DNA from: a bacterium
Lineage (GTDB): Bacteria > Babelota > Babeliae > Babelales > JABDEC01
Assembly (NCBI GenBank): GCA_947486885.1
Contig: CANKVQ010000015.1
Span: forward strand, 1-9,013
Direction of reading: 5' to 3'
Length of the DNA stretch: 9,013 nt
The notes under the pieces are model-generated. The model searched no databases. It was not told the origin of the DNA and saw only the letters and a list, made by a program, of their open reading frames with translations. Below are positions 1 through 5,988 of this stretch, piece after piece; within the stretch, counting starts at the first letter, position 1; every line of letters begins with the position of its first letter. Position numbers and translations under genes: made by a program.

Positions 1-269
1 AAAACTGTCTCGTGTAATAATAGTTGATAAGCACGTAAACAATTAACATCTCCCAACCCCAGATTATTATAGATACCCAATGGATCTGAAATATTTGTTT
101 GCTCATGAGCTGTATCCTGCGCTGATTCCCAAAGTAAATCTGCCACTGGCACCTGTACAATTGCTAGATTACCCGGTGTAAAATTATCTAAAGTTAAGAT
201 TTTAAAATTTAAATTCGAAATATAAAAAACTAAAATTAATTTTAAAGAAAACTTATAATTTTTGAACAT
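1..269 (-). CDS. Partial exported protein, probable N-terminal SH3-like region of an NlpC/P60-type (C40) cell-wall peptidase
   Basis: An open frame reads from ATG at 269 down to base 1 without a stop (89 codons), so the C-terminal part lies outside the window. The first ~27 residues look like a Sec signal peptide: basic start (MFKNYKFSLK) followed by a hydrophobic stretch (LILVFYIS). After it comes AIVQVPVADLLWES, which resembles the 'V-x-V-P-V-A-D-L' opening of bacterial SH3 domains in front of NlpC/P60 peptidases. NCLRAYQLLLHETV, near the window edge, resembles the 'CPR-x-HQLL-x-x-E' segment of the same domains. The catalytic Cys/His domain is not in view, so the peptidase call is inference. 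The start is preceded by a very G-rich stretch (AGGGGCGGGGG) that can act as ribosome binding site. It lies 80 bases downstream of the hydrolase gene on the same strand and may be co-transcribed with it. Confidence 0.6.
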   Translation of the reverse strand, partial: MFKNYKFSLKLILVFYISNLNFKILTLDNFTPGNLAIVQVPVADLLWESAQDTAHEQTNISDPLGIYNNLGLGDVNCLRAYQLLLHETV

Positions 270-349
270 ACGGCCCCCGCCCCTAAACTTACTTTTTTTA
301 GAATTTAGATTTAGCAAAACAGGTTGGCTTAAAGCAAGATTTTTGTTAC

Positions 350-1288
350 TTACAGCTTAGCTAAATCTAAACTTAAGCGACCCTTGAGAAAAGCTTGAGT
401 GGGCGAATTTTCCGCATACCAATCTAAACGATTAAGAATTTTAGGTAATTTATAAGCAAAACTTGGGTGAATAAATTCAAGATGGGGAATTCCAGGCCGC
501 CAACCAGATTTAACTTCAGCTTGCTTTAAGCGTAAATCAACCGGAAAGATGCGTTCTGAACCTGGAATTTCGCCCTGCTCAAGCTGATTTTGCCATTCTG
601 ACAACTGAGGCGCAGCTACCTGAATAAAATCTAATTTAGAATAAAGCGCATAAATACTCACAAAAACTAAGCTGTGAATATAATCACGTGTTTTAACCTG
701 TACTGGACAAGCTAACATAATTAAGCAATCAACCACTAATAACTGACGTTTTTCTGGGGATAAGTTAGCGGCCACTTGAGCTAAATTAAGCGCTACATTA
801 CCGCCATGGCTATGGGTAATTACGGTAAGCTTAATTCGTTGACCCCGTTTTTTATAAATTTCGATTAATTTTAACAGCTGCTCAGCTAACTCTTCAGCGG
901 CTTGTTCACGTCGTTTAAAATCAAGTTCACCACGCCAACCAAAAGAATAATAGTCGCTTAAGGGAAAATTTAAGCTATCACCACGAGCTAGCTCTAAACC
1001 AAATTTATAGGCTAAATCAATTTTAGAAAGTTTACTAAAATTATGCAGCCCTTCAGGGGTATACACAATTCTACCTAAAATCATGCTAGTACCATGCACA
1101 AACACGGTGACTGGTACCGCTAACTGATTAGCATGAATATTGCCACCCATAATCATTGAACTTAAACAAAAATTCAATACCGTATCACGTTCAAACATAG
1201 AATCCTCTAGATAATATTGCTCTTGCTCTTGATACTGGTCTTGATTTAAGCATTGATTATAAGACTGCAACTGTAACCGTTTAACCAT
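350..1288 (-). CDS. Alpha/beta hydrolase, lipase/esterase-like
   Basis: This 312-residue protein has an alpha/beta-hydrolase layout. Strand beta-3 with the oxyanion loop is VTVFVHGTS (residues 60-68). The nucleophile elbow is ITHSHGGN (157-164), with Ser160 as likely nucleophile; it departs from G-x-S-x-G in having Thr-His before the Ser, a form also seen in some lipase-like families. Asp220 (SKLDFIQ) and His269 (GIPHLEF) are plausible remaining triad members, though Asp187 and His274 cannot be excluded. No clear signal peptide is present, so it is probably cytoplasmic unless exported another way. Residues 1-30 are a Gln/Tyr/Glu-rich low-complexity tail outside the fold. A second start at Met31 has its own good ribosome binding site, so the true N-terminus is uncertain. 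The annotated ATG has AGGGG four bases upstream. It is transcribed divergently from tRNA-His. The substrate cannot be told from sequence. Confidence 0.8.
   Translation of the reverse strand: MVKRLQLQSYNQCLNQDQYQEQEQYYLEDSMFERDTVLNFCLSSMIMGGNIHANQLAVPVTVFVHGTSMILGRIVYTPEGLHNFSKLSKIDLAYKFGLELARGDSLNFPLSDYYSFGWRGELDFKRREQAAEELAEQLLKLIEIYKKRGQRIKLTVITHSHGGNVALNLAQVAANLSPEKRQLLVVDCLIMLACPVQVKTRDYIHSLVFVSIYALYSKLDFIQVAAPQLSEWQNQLEQGEIPGSERIFPVDLRLKQAEVKSGWRPGIPHLEFIHPSFAYKLPKILNRLDWYAENSPTQAFLKGRLSLDLAKL
1203..1208 (-). promoter_or_regulatory. Internal ribosome binding site for an alternative hydrolase start (Met31)
   Basis: On the minus strand AGAGGA sits four bases before an in-frame ATG at 1198-1196. 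This is at least as good as the AGGGG site in front of the upstream ATG at 1288. Starting here would remove the 30-residue Gln-rich tail and leave the whole hydrolase fold intact. Confidence 0.45.
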
Positions 1289-1325
1289 AAAACCCCTAAA
1301 ATAACCCCTATTTAAGCTTATTTTA

Positions 1326-1353
1326 AGTATATATACTCATGCAAATCTTTCAA
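1326..1353 (-). promoter_or_regulatory. Sigma70-like promoter for the hydrolase gene
   Basis: Read on the minus strand, TTGAAA (1353-1348) and TATACT (1331-1326) are separated by 16 bases. Both are close to the -35 and -10 consensus. Transcription would start near 1319, giving a leader of about 30 bases to the ATG at 1288. The -10 element lies within a perfect 12-base palindrome AGTATATATACT (1326-1337). Confidence 0.55.
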
Positions 1354-1361
1354 TCGCGATT
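1352..1361. promoter_or_regulatory. Palindrome between divergent promoters, possible operator
   Basis: AATCGCGATT is a perfect 10-base palindrome. It overlaps the end of the leftward -35 box (1348-1353) and ends three bases before the rightward -35 box (1365). A protein bound there could affect both promoters. Palindromes this short arise by chance, so the operator role is inference. Confidence 0.2.
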
Positions 1362-1364
1362 TTT

Positions 1365-1392
1365 TTGATTTTTCTCGCAAAAGCCATATACT
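1365..1392 (+). promoter_or_regulatory. Sigma70-like promoter for tRNA-His
   Basis: TTGATT (1365-1370) and TATACT (1387-1392) are spaced 16 bases apart. Initiation would fall near 1399-1400, about 25 bases before the tRNA. It is the only strong-looking promoter between the hydrolase and the plus-strand block, and it mirrors the leftward promoter in spacing and -10 sequence. Confidence 0.6.
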
Positions 1393-1424
1393 TATCCCAT
1401 ATTTTAACTATTTTTTATTTCTGT

Positions 1425-1501
1425 GGTGAGTATAGCTCAGTTGGTAGAGCACCAGGTTGTGGTTCTGGGGGTCGTGGGTTCAAGCCCCACTACTCACCCC
1501 A
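1425..1501 (+). tRNA. tRNA-His (anticodon GTG)
   Basis: A full cloverleaf can be drawn. The acceptor stem GTGAGTA (1426-1432) pairs with TACTCAC (1491-1497). The D stem is GCTC/GAGC. The anticodon stem CCAGG/TCTGG has one G-T pair and loop TTGTGGT, with anticodon GTG at 1459-1461. The T arm is GTGGG-TTCAAGC-CCCAC. The extra G at 1425 facing C at 1498 is the G-1:C73 pair diagnostic of tRNA-His. CCA is encoded at 1499-1501. The next gene starts 19 bases later with no terminator between. Confidence 0.97.
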
Positions 1502-1520
1502 TTTTTATGGAGTTTAGCGC

Positions 1521-1733
1521 ATGTCAGCAATGTTTTGGGGTTTACTCTTAATTGCCTTTGGAATAACGCTAATCTTAGAAACTATTTTAAAAATCGATAT
1601 TCCCTTTTTTAAAATTTTATTTGCTTTAGCTTTAATTTATTGGGGCTTATCAATACTACTGGGCACTTCCATAAAAACTCAAATCGATTCTACTTGTGAG
1701 TATATAAAAGTTGTTTTCGAAGAAAAACGGTAA
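1521..1733 (+). CDS. Small two-helix membrane protein, LiaI/LiaF-type transmembrane region (DUF5668-like)
   Basis: The protein has 70 residues with two hydrophobic segments: about 5-20 (FWGLLLIAFGITLILE) and about 29-47 (FFKILFALALIYWGLSILL). The tail is hydrophilic and charged, ending in FEEKR. The pattern 'W-G-L-L-L-I-x-x-G' then 'L-x-x-I-x-x-G-L-x-x-L-x-G' resembles the LiaI/LiaF-like transmembrane domain found in small envelope-stress proteins and at the N-terminus of larger ones. That is a resemblance by eye, and two-helix proteins are easy to over-match. GGAG eight bases before the ATG supports this start; an in-frame ATG three codons on is an alternative. It lies alone between two tRNA genes and is probably transcribed from the tRNA-His promoter. 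No specific function can be given. Confidence 0.7.
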   Translation: MSAMFWGLLLIAFGITLILETILKIDIPFFKILFALALIYWGLSILLGTSIKTQIDSTCEYIKVVFEEKR

Positions 1734-1738
1734 AATAT

Positions 1739-1767
1739 TTGCAATAGAACCTAAAAGTAGTTAAATT
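1739..1767 (+). promoter_or_regulatory. Possible promoter for tRNA-Pro and the rodA-ruvB-yebC-yicC block
   Basis: TTGCAA (1739-1744) and TAAATT (1762-1767) are separated by 17 bases, with initiation expected near 1774, nine bases before the tRNA. The -10 box matches consensus at only four of six positions in an AT-rich stretch. Read-through from the tRNA-His promoter is an alternative. Confidence 0.4.
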
Positions 1768-1782
1768 AATGCTAGTTTTTGT

Positions 1783-1858
1783 CGGGGCGTAGCGCAATTG
1801 GTAGCGCACTCGCTTTGGGAGCGAGGGGTTGTCAGTTCGAGTCTGGTCGCCCCGACCA
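1783..1858 (+). tRNA. tRNA-Pro (anticodon TGG)
   Basis: The acceptor stem CGGGGCG (1783-1789) pairs with CGCCCCG (1848-1854). The first pair is C-G, as usual for bacterial tRNA-Pro. The D stem is GCGC/GCGC. The anticodon arm is CTCGC-TTTGGGA-GCGAG, with TGG at 1816-1818. The T arm GTCAG/CTGGT contains two G-T pairs. A73 and an encoded CCA (1856-1858) follow. TGG is the wobble-reading proline isoacceptor. It is followed after only 22 bases by the next coding sequence. Confidence 0.97.
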
Positions 1859-1880
1859 TTTTCTTTTTATGAGGGGTAGT

Positions 1881-2126
1881 ATGAAAAATAAATCTCGTGG
1901 TACAGGTGTAGCACGCATCACAAAAAATCCTAAACAAAATTCTTTTCGTCGGCCAGAGCCAATCTCTGAAGAGCGGGCAATTCACAAGCCAATTACGCAA
2001 GAACATCATAATCGCAAGCCCGAAATTCCGGATCATCATAAAAACAATGAAGCGCATTCAGAACAGCATCAAGATGCGCACAACTCGCGCCATAATCCTG
2101 CTGGTCCAAACAAAAAAGAAAAATAA
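1881..2126 (+). CDS. Small hydrophilic His/Asn-rich protein of unknown function
   Basis: I do not recognise this 81-residue protein. It is strongly hydrophilic and probably disordered. The first third is basic (MKNKSRGTGVARITKNPKQN). The rest is rich in His (nine in total, including HH pairs at 42-43 and 52-53), Asn, Glu and Lys, ending GPNKKEK. It has no Cys, membrane segment or signal peptide. The frame stays open upstream through tRNA-Pro, but ATG 1881 is the sensible start because GAGGGG lies four bases before it and an earlier start would sit inside the tRNA. It ends six bases before rodA, in the same reading frame. The position suggests co-expression with rodA and perhaps translational coupling. 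Metal or nucleic-acid binding would fit the composition, but that is speculation. Confidence 0.6.
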   Translation: MKNKSRGTGVARITKNPKQNSFRRPEPISEERAIHKPITQEHHNRKPEIPDHHKNNEAHSEQHQDAHNSRHNPAGPNKKEK

Positions 2127-2132
2127 ATTCGC

Positions 2133-3251
2133 TTGAGATTTGATGGCATCAGTTTTATTTTAACAATCTTGATTGCACTAATTGGTGTGTTATGTATCTA
2201 TAGTGCGACCTATACCTTACTGGTGCCAATCTCACTCTTATGCAAAAAACAGTTTTTTGGATTAATCACAGGCGCAATAATTTATTTAGTATTTGCTAAT
2301 TTAAATTACCATAGATTATGTTATATGGGTTATTGGGCCTATTTTATGGTAATTTTATTATTAATTTTTACGATTTTACTTGGTTCCATTGGCATGGGTG
2401 CGCAACGTTGGATAAATTTAGGAATTATCAAATTTCAACCATCAGAGCTCACTAAGTTATTTTTGCCAGCTTACATAGTCTTTTATCTTAAATCTGAGAA
2501 TAATCACCCTGCTTATAGTTTTAGCACTTTTGTACCGCTTTTAATTTCGCTTGCAGCTAGCACTATCTTAATTTTAAAACAACCTGACTTGGGTACTGCC
2601 ATGCTAGTTTTATCAACTGGTTTAATAGTTTTTTGGCTAGCCGGATTAAGTAAGAAATTTTTTATGTGGGGCTTATTAATAATTTTAATTTCTGGACCAA
2701 TTGTTTGGAATGGCTTACATGAATACCAAAAAAAAAGAATTACGGTTTTTTTAGGTTTTGGTGATAAATCTCGTGAAGGTTACCAGATTACCCAATCTAA
2801 AATTGCGATCGGTTCCGGTGGTTTTTTTGGTAAGGGCTTTAGGCAAGGCACCCAAAATAAATTAAAGTTTTTACCTGAAAGCCAAACTGATTTTATTTTT
2901 TCAGTAATTTGTGAAGAGCTAGGATACTTAGGGGCCTTAATATTATTGGCACTATACCTAGCACTGTATTGGCGCATATTTTTATTCATGCAAAAAGTAG
3001 CTAATTTTTTTGCTAAACTATTAGCCGCTGGTTTACTCGCGCATGTAATTATTTCTACAATTGTAAATATTAGTATGGTGGCAGGCTTATTGCCAACTGT
3101 GGGAATCCCGTTACCCTTAGTAAGTTATGGTGTCAGTAATTTATGGATTACCATGGCTAGTTTAGGCTGGATCAATGGCATTTTAACTCAAGCTGCCAAT
3201 GAACCTAAATTACCAGTGTTTAGAAAATCTAAATCGATTGAGATTAATTAA
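2133..3251 (+). CDS. rodA: RodA, SEDS-family peptidoglycan glycosyltransferase
   Basis: RodA polymerises lipid II into glycan strands in the inner membrane during elongation, normally together with PBP2, which is not in this window. The 372-residue length and about ten hydrophobic segments fit the family. Visible motifs are GAQRWINLG (89-97), FQPSE (101-105), KQPDLGTA (149-156), EYQKKRI (197-203), QSKIAIGSGG (221-230) and TDFIFSVICEELG (252-264), where Asp253 matches the catalytic SEDS aspartate. The wording of these motifs is closer to RodA than to FtsW. The conserved SYGG near the C-terminus reads SYGV here (331-334). The start is TTG: the in-frame stop of the upstream gene is at 2124-2126, and the next in-frame Met is residue 65, past the first helices. 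No clear Shine-Dalgarno sequence precedes it, which suggests coupling to the 81-residue gene. ruvB follows after 12 bases. Confidence 0.92.
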   Translation: MRFDGISFILTILIALIGVLCIYSATYTLLVPISLLCKKQFFGLITGAIIYLVFANLNYHRLCYMGYWAYFMVILLLIFTILLGSIGMGAQRWINLGIIKFQPSELTKLFLPAYIVFYLKSENNHPAYSFSTFVPLLISLAASTILILKQPDLGTAMLVLSTGLIVFWLAGLSKKFFMWGLLIILISGPIVWNGLHEYQKKRITVFLGFGDKSREGYQITQSKIAIGSGGFFGKGFRQGTQNKLKFLPESQTDFIFSVICEELGYLGALILLALYLALYWRIFLFMQKVANFFAKLLAAGLLAHVIISTIVNISMVAGLLPTVGIPLPLVSYGVSNLWITMASLGWINGILTQAANEPKLPVFRKSKSIEIN

Positions 3252-3263
3252 TGGTAAAAAATT

Positions 3264-4298
3264 ATGTCTATGAGTGAAAATAAATTTCATAGTCTCGAAA
3301 TTTTAGACCCAACGGCTAGTAACACTATTGCTAACAATTACGAATTTACGCCATTAAGCTTTTCAGATTATTTAGGTCAAACGCAACTTAAGAACAAATT
3401 AGCACTCTACACTAATGCTGCGAAGTTACGTGCAGAAGCTTTAGATCACATGTTAATTTCTGGCCCCCCGGGTTTGGGAAAAACTACAATTTCTAGAATC
3501 ATGGCCCAAGTAATGGGCGTAGATATTAAAATTTGCGCTGGGCCCACTTTAGAACGCACCGGTGACTTAGTGGCTTTATTATCAAATTTAAAACCCCGTG
3601 AAATTTTATTTATTGACGAGATTCACAGATTGCCCATTACCGTCGAAGAAGTTTTATATTCAGCTATGGAAAAATTTCAGGTTAATATCATGGTCGGCCA
3701 AGGCACTGGTGCCGATACTGTCACATTACCATTAAATCCCTTCACATTAATTGGTGCCACCACTAAATCTGGCTCACTCTCAGCGCCACTCAGAAGTAGA
3801 TTTGGGATCTCAGAAAGAATTGATTTCTATGAAGTTTGCGAACTAGAACAGATAGTTTTACAAGCTGCTAATTTTTTAGAATTAAAGCTCGAGCCACAAG
3901 CTGCTAATTTAATTGCCCAAGCCGCGCGTGGTACTCCGAGAATTGCGAAACGTATTTTGAGACGTGTACGTGATTTTACACAAGTTCATAAAGCAACAGT
4001 TGCTAATTTAGAACTAGTTTCGCAAGCACTAGAATTTATTGGTATTGATCGCAGTGGACTATGTGCCACAGATCATTTACTATTACAAAAGATTTTACTT
4101 GAATTCAATGGTGGCCCGGTAGGGCTAGAAACTTTAGCAGCTTTAGTCGGCGAAGACAAAGAAGCAATCGAGATGGTGTATGAACCATTTTTGCTACGCC
4201 AAGGTTATTTAGAAAAAACGCCGCGTGGACGGCGCATACCACCCAAAATGCAAGCGCAATTAAAAAAACAGTTTTCAGATCAGCAAACTATCTTTTAA
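3264..4298 (+). CDS. ruvB: RuvB, Holliday-junction branch-migration ATPase
   Basis: RuvB is the hexameric AAA+ motor that, with RuvA, moves Holliday junctions during recombination and repair. At 344 residues it has the usual length. Key elements are DYLGQ (35-39), Walker A GPPGLGKT (67-74), Walker B with DEIH (118-121), sensor-1 region GATTKSG (164-170), APLRSRFG (174-181) with the arginine finger, and sensor-2 GTPRIAKR (223-230). The winged-helix domain carries GGPVGLETLA (283-292) and GYLEKTPRGR (314-323). The usual 'R-P' before the DYLGQ segment reads T-P here. Neither ruvA nor ruvC is adjacent; they must lie elsewhere or be absent. ATG 3264 has a poor ribosome binding site; ATG 3270 is an equally possible start. 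A short overlapping frame from the rodA stop (TAATG, 3249-3253) may feed ribosomes into it. yebC follows after 17 bases. Confidence 0.97.
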   Translation: MSMSENKFHSLEILDPTASNTIANNYEFTPLSFSDYLGQTQLKNKLALYTNAAKLRAEALDHMLISGPPGLGKTTISRIMAQVMGVDIKICAGPTLERTGDLVALLSNLKPREILFIDEIHRLPITVEEVLYSAMEKFQVNIMVGQGTGADTVTLPLNPFTLIGATTKSGSLSAPLRSRFGISERIDFYEVCELEQIVLQAANFLELKLEPQAANLIAQAARGTPRIAKRILRRVRDFTQVHKATVANLELVSQALEFIGIDRSGLCATDHLLLQKILLEFNGGPVGLETLAALVGEDKEAIEMVYEPFLLRQGYLEKTPRGRRIPPKMQAQLKKQFSDQQTIF

Positions 4299-4302
4299 GG
4301 AG
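4297..4302 (+). promoter_or_regulatory. Ribosome binding site of yebC overlapping the ruvB stop
   Basis: AAGGAG overlaps the TAA stop of ruvB (4296-4298). It is 13 bases before the yebC ATG, longer than usual. The ATG itself is secure because the protein opens with the family's MSGHSKW. The overlap points to coupled translation. Confidence 0.5.
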
Positions 4303-4315
4303 TTGCCTAAAAGTC

Positions 4316-5035
4316 ATGTCTGGACATTCCAAATGGGCTAATATTAAACGCCGCAAAGCTGCCCAAGATTCTAAAAAAGCCAAAGTGTTTACCAAAATTA
4401 TCAAAGAGATCACTATCGCTGCTAAAGAAGGTGGCGGTGACCCGACCGCTAACCCTAGACTGCGTACACTGTTAGAAAAGGGCCGGCATGCTAATATGCC
4501 CATCGATAATATCAATCGCGCCATCAAAAAAGGTACCGGCGAATTACCAGGAGTAAGTTACGAAGCTCATATTTACGAAGGCTATGGCCCTCAGGGAATC
4601 GCTGTAATTATTGAAGTATTAACTGAAAATAAAAATCGCTCAATTGCTGAAACTAGACGCGTATTTAATATTCGTGGTGGTAATATTGCAGAAACTGGTG
4701 CCGTAAACTGGATGTTTGAAAGATTAGCCGTAATTAATTTACCTAGTCAGGATAATTTGTCTGAAGATAAATTATTGGAATTACTGTTAGAATTTGATAT
4801 TAAAAATATTACGCACGCAGAAAATAATTATAATGTCACCTGTGCAATTAATCAATTAGAGCTAGTTAAAGCTGTACTAGTTAAAAATAATTTTAAAATC
4901 GAGTCTGCTGAGTTAGAGTGGGTACCTAAGAGCACCATGGAACTAGAAGGCGAAGCTGCTGAAAAAGCGTTCGAATTTTTAGAAGAGTTAGATGAATTGG
5001 AAGACGTACAAAACGTTTATACAAATTTAGGATAA
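4316..5035 (+). CDS. yebC: YebC/PmpR/TACO1-family regulator
   Basis: The N-terminus MSGHSKWANIKRRKAAQD is the family signature and fixes the start. It is followed by the helical domain (KAKVFTKIIKEI) and the conserved NPRLRTLLEKGRHANMP and NINRAIKKGTGE stretches. The central YEGYGPQGIAVIIEVLTEN (87-105) and the C-terminal domain complete the usual three-domain build at 239 residues. Members are cytoplasmic. They have been described as DNA-binding transcription regulators and, more recently, as ribosome-associated factors that help translation through proline stretches; which applies here cannot be read from sequence. In many gammaproteobacteria yebC precedes ruvC-ruvA-ruvB. Here it follows ruvB directly, so the association is kept but the order differs. 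The next gene begins six bases after its stop. Confidence 0.96.
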   Translation: MSGHSKWANIKRRKAAQDSKKAKVFTKIIKEITIAAKEGGGDPTANPRLRTLLEKGRHANMPIDNINRAIKKGTGELPGVSYEAHIYEGYGPQGIAVIIEVLTENKNRSIAETRRVFNIRGGNIAETGAVNWMFERLAVINLPSQDNLSEDKLLELLLEFDIKNITHAENNYNVTCAINQLELVKAVLVKNNFKIESAELEWVPKSTMELEGEAAEKAFEFLEELDELEDVQNVYTNLG

Positions 5036-5041
5036 TAGCAT

Positions 5042-5980
5042 ATGATGCGTAGTATGACCGGTTTTGTTTGTCAAAATATTGCTGTCGAAGTTGATAGCGG
5101 CGAACAATGTATGATCTCGATTAGTCTTAAATCACTTAACTCGCGCTTCTTTGAAGTGACTTGCAAAACACCGCATGCTTTAAGTCAATACGAAACTGAT
5201 TTTATTAAAATACTAAAACCAAGTTTGCTACGCGGCCATGTTTATTTAACTATTCATACTAGTAAACCCAGCTTATTTAATGGCCAAATTACAGCTGACA
5301 CACAATTAGTTCAAGCTTATCTGAATGCCGTAAATAATATTAAAAATATTAATCAAATTGCTGGTGAATTAACCATCGATAATTTAGTAAATTTACCTGG
5401 TGTATTTAGTTCAACTGAAAATTTAATCGACTCTCAAATCAAAGATCAGATTTTTCAAACAGTGCAGCAACTTTGCCTAGCTTTAAATCAAGAACGTGCT
5501 CGCGAGGGTGCTAGTCTGCAAGCTGAATTATTAAAAATTACCCAACTAATGCAAACTAATTTACAAACTATCGAAATAGAGTTTCAACGTAGTTTTGAGA
5601 TTCAAAAAGATCTTATTAAAGCTAAAGTTTCTGAAAATCAAAAATTAGCTCAAATCAAAACTGATCAATCTGAAAATGGCTTGCTCATAGGACAAGCTAC
5701 TATGGGACCAGTATCACCAGAATATTTAAATTATACACTCGATAAATTAGATATTCATGAAGAATTGAGTCGTTTTGCCGATCATGCTCAAAATTTAATT
5801 AAAGTCATTAATAGTGCTAATTTAACTAAAGGCAAACAAATCGATTTTATTTTACAAGAGTGTACGCGCGAAATTAATACTATGTCAGCTAAAGCCAACA
5901 ATTCAATTATCAGCGCCCTGGCAATTGAGATCAAAGTAGAAATTGAAAAAGCCCGCGAACAAGTCCAAAATATTGTTTAA
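5042..5980 (+). CDS. yicC: YicC-family endoribonuclease
   Basis: This 312-residue protein has the YicC layout. The N-terminal domain opens with RSMTGF (3-8), then LNSRFFE (32-38) and RGHVYLTI (64-71). ERAREGASL (151-159) precedes a long charged helical region. The C-terminal DUF1732 domain contains DIHEELSRF (237-245), GKQIDFILQE (264-273), REINT (276-280) and the terminal KAREQVQNI (303-311), all close to family consensus. Members are RNA endonucleases, with a role in small-RNA turnover shown in E. coli; the substrate here is unknown. The gene often neighbours guanylate kinase, but not in this window. AGGA nine bases upstream supports ATG 5042; ATG 5045 is the alternative, and many homologues begin directly with M-R-S-M-T-G-F. 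It is the last gene of the block, with a 113-base gap after it. Confidence 0.94.
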   Translation: MMRSMTGFVCQNIAVEVDSGEQCMISISLKSLNSRFFEVTCKTPHALSQYETDFIKILKPSLLRGHVYLTIHTSKPSLFNGQITADTQLVQAYLNAVNNIKNINQIAGELTIDNLVNLPGVFSSTENLIDSQIKDQIFQTVQQLCLALNQERAREGASLQAELLKITQLMQTNLQTIEIEFQRSFEIQKDLIKAKVSENQKLAQIKTDQSENGLLIGQATMGPVSPEYLNYTLDKLDIHEELSRFADHAQNLIKVINSANLTKGKQIDFILQECTREINTMSAKANNSIISALAIEIKVEIEKAREQVQNIV

Positions 5981-5988
5981 AATTTTTA

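Noticed and set aside
1425..1858. tRNA genes as attachment sites of an integrated element
   Set aside because: There is no integrase, no phage or plasmid gene, and no repeated tRNA 3' end in the window.
1779..1880. Upstream extension of the 81-residue gene through tRNA-Pro
   Set aside because: The extra codons are the tRNA itself read as protein. ATG 1881 with GAGGGG just upstream is the credible start.
1761..2057. Minus-strand open frame of 98 codons covering tRNA-Pro
   Set aside because: Its C-terminal part is the antisense of the tRNA, a well-known source of spurious predicted peptides, and the rest is antisense to the 81-residue gene, which has a proper ribosome binding site.
4288..4527. 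Minus-strand open frame opposite the start of yebC
   Set aside because: It lies entirely over the highly conserved N-terminus of yebC and the end of ruvB, and has no recognisable product.
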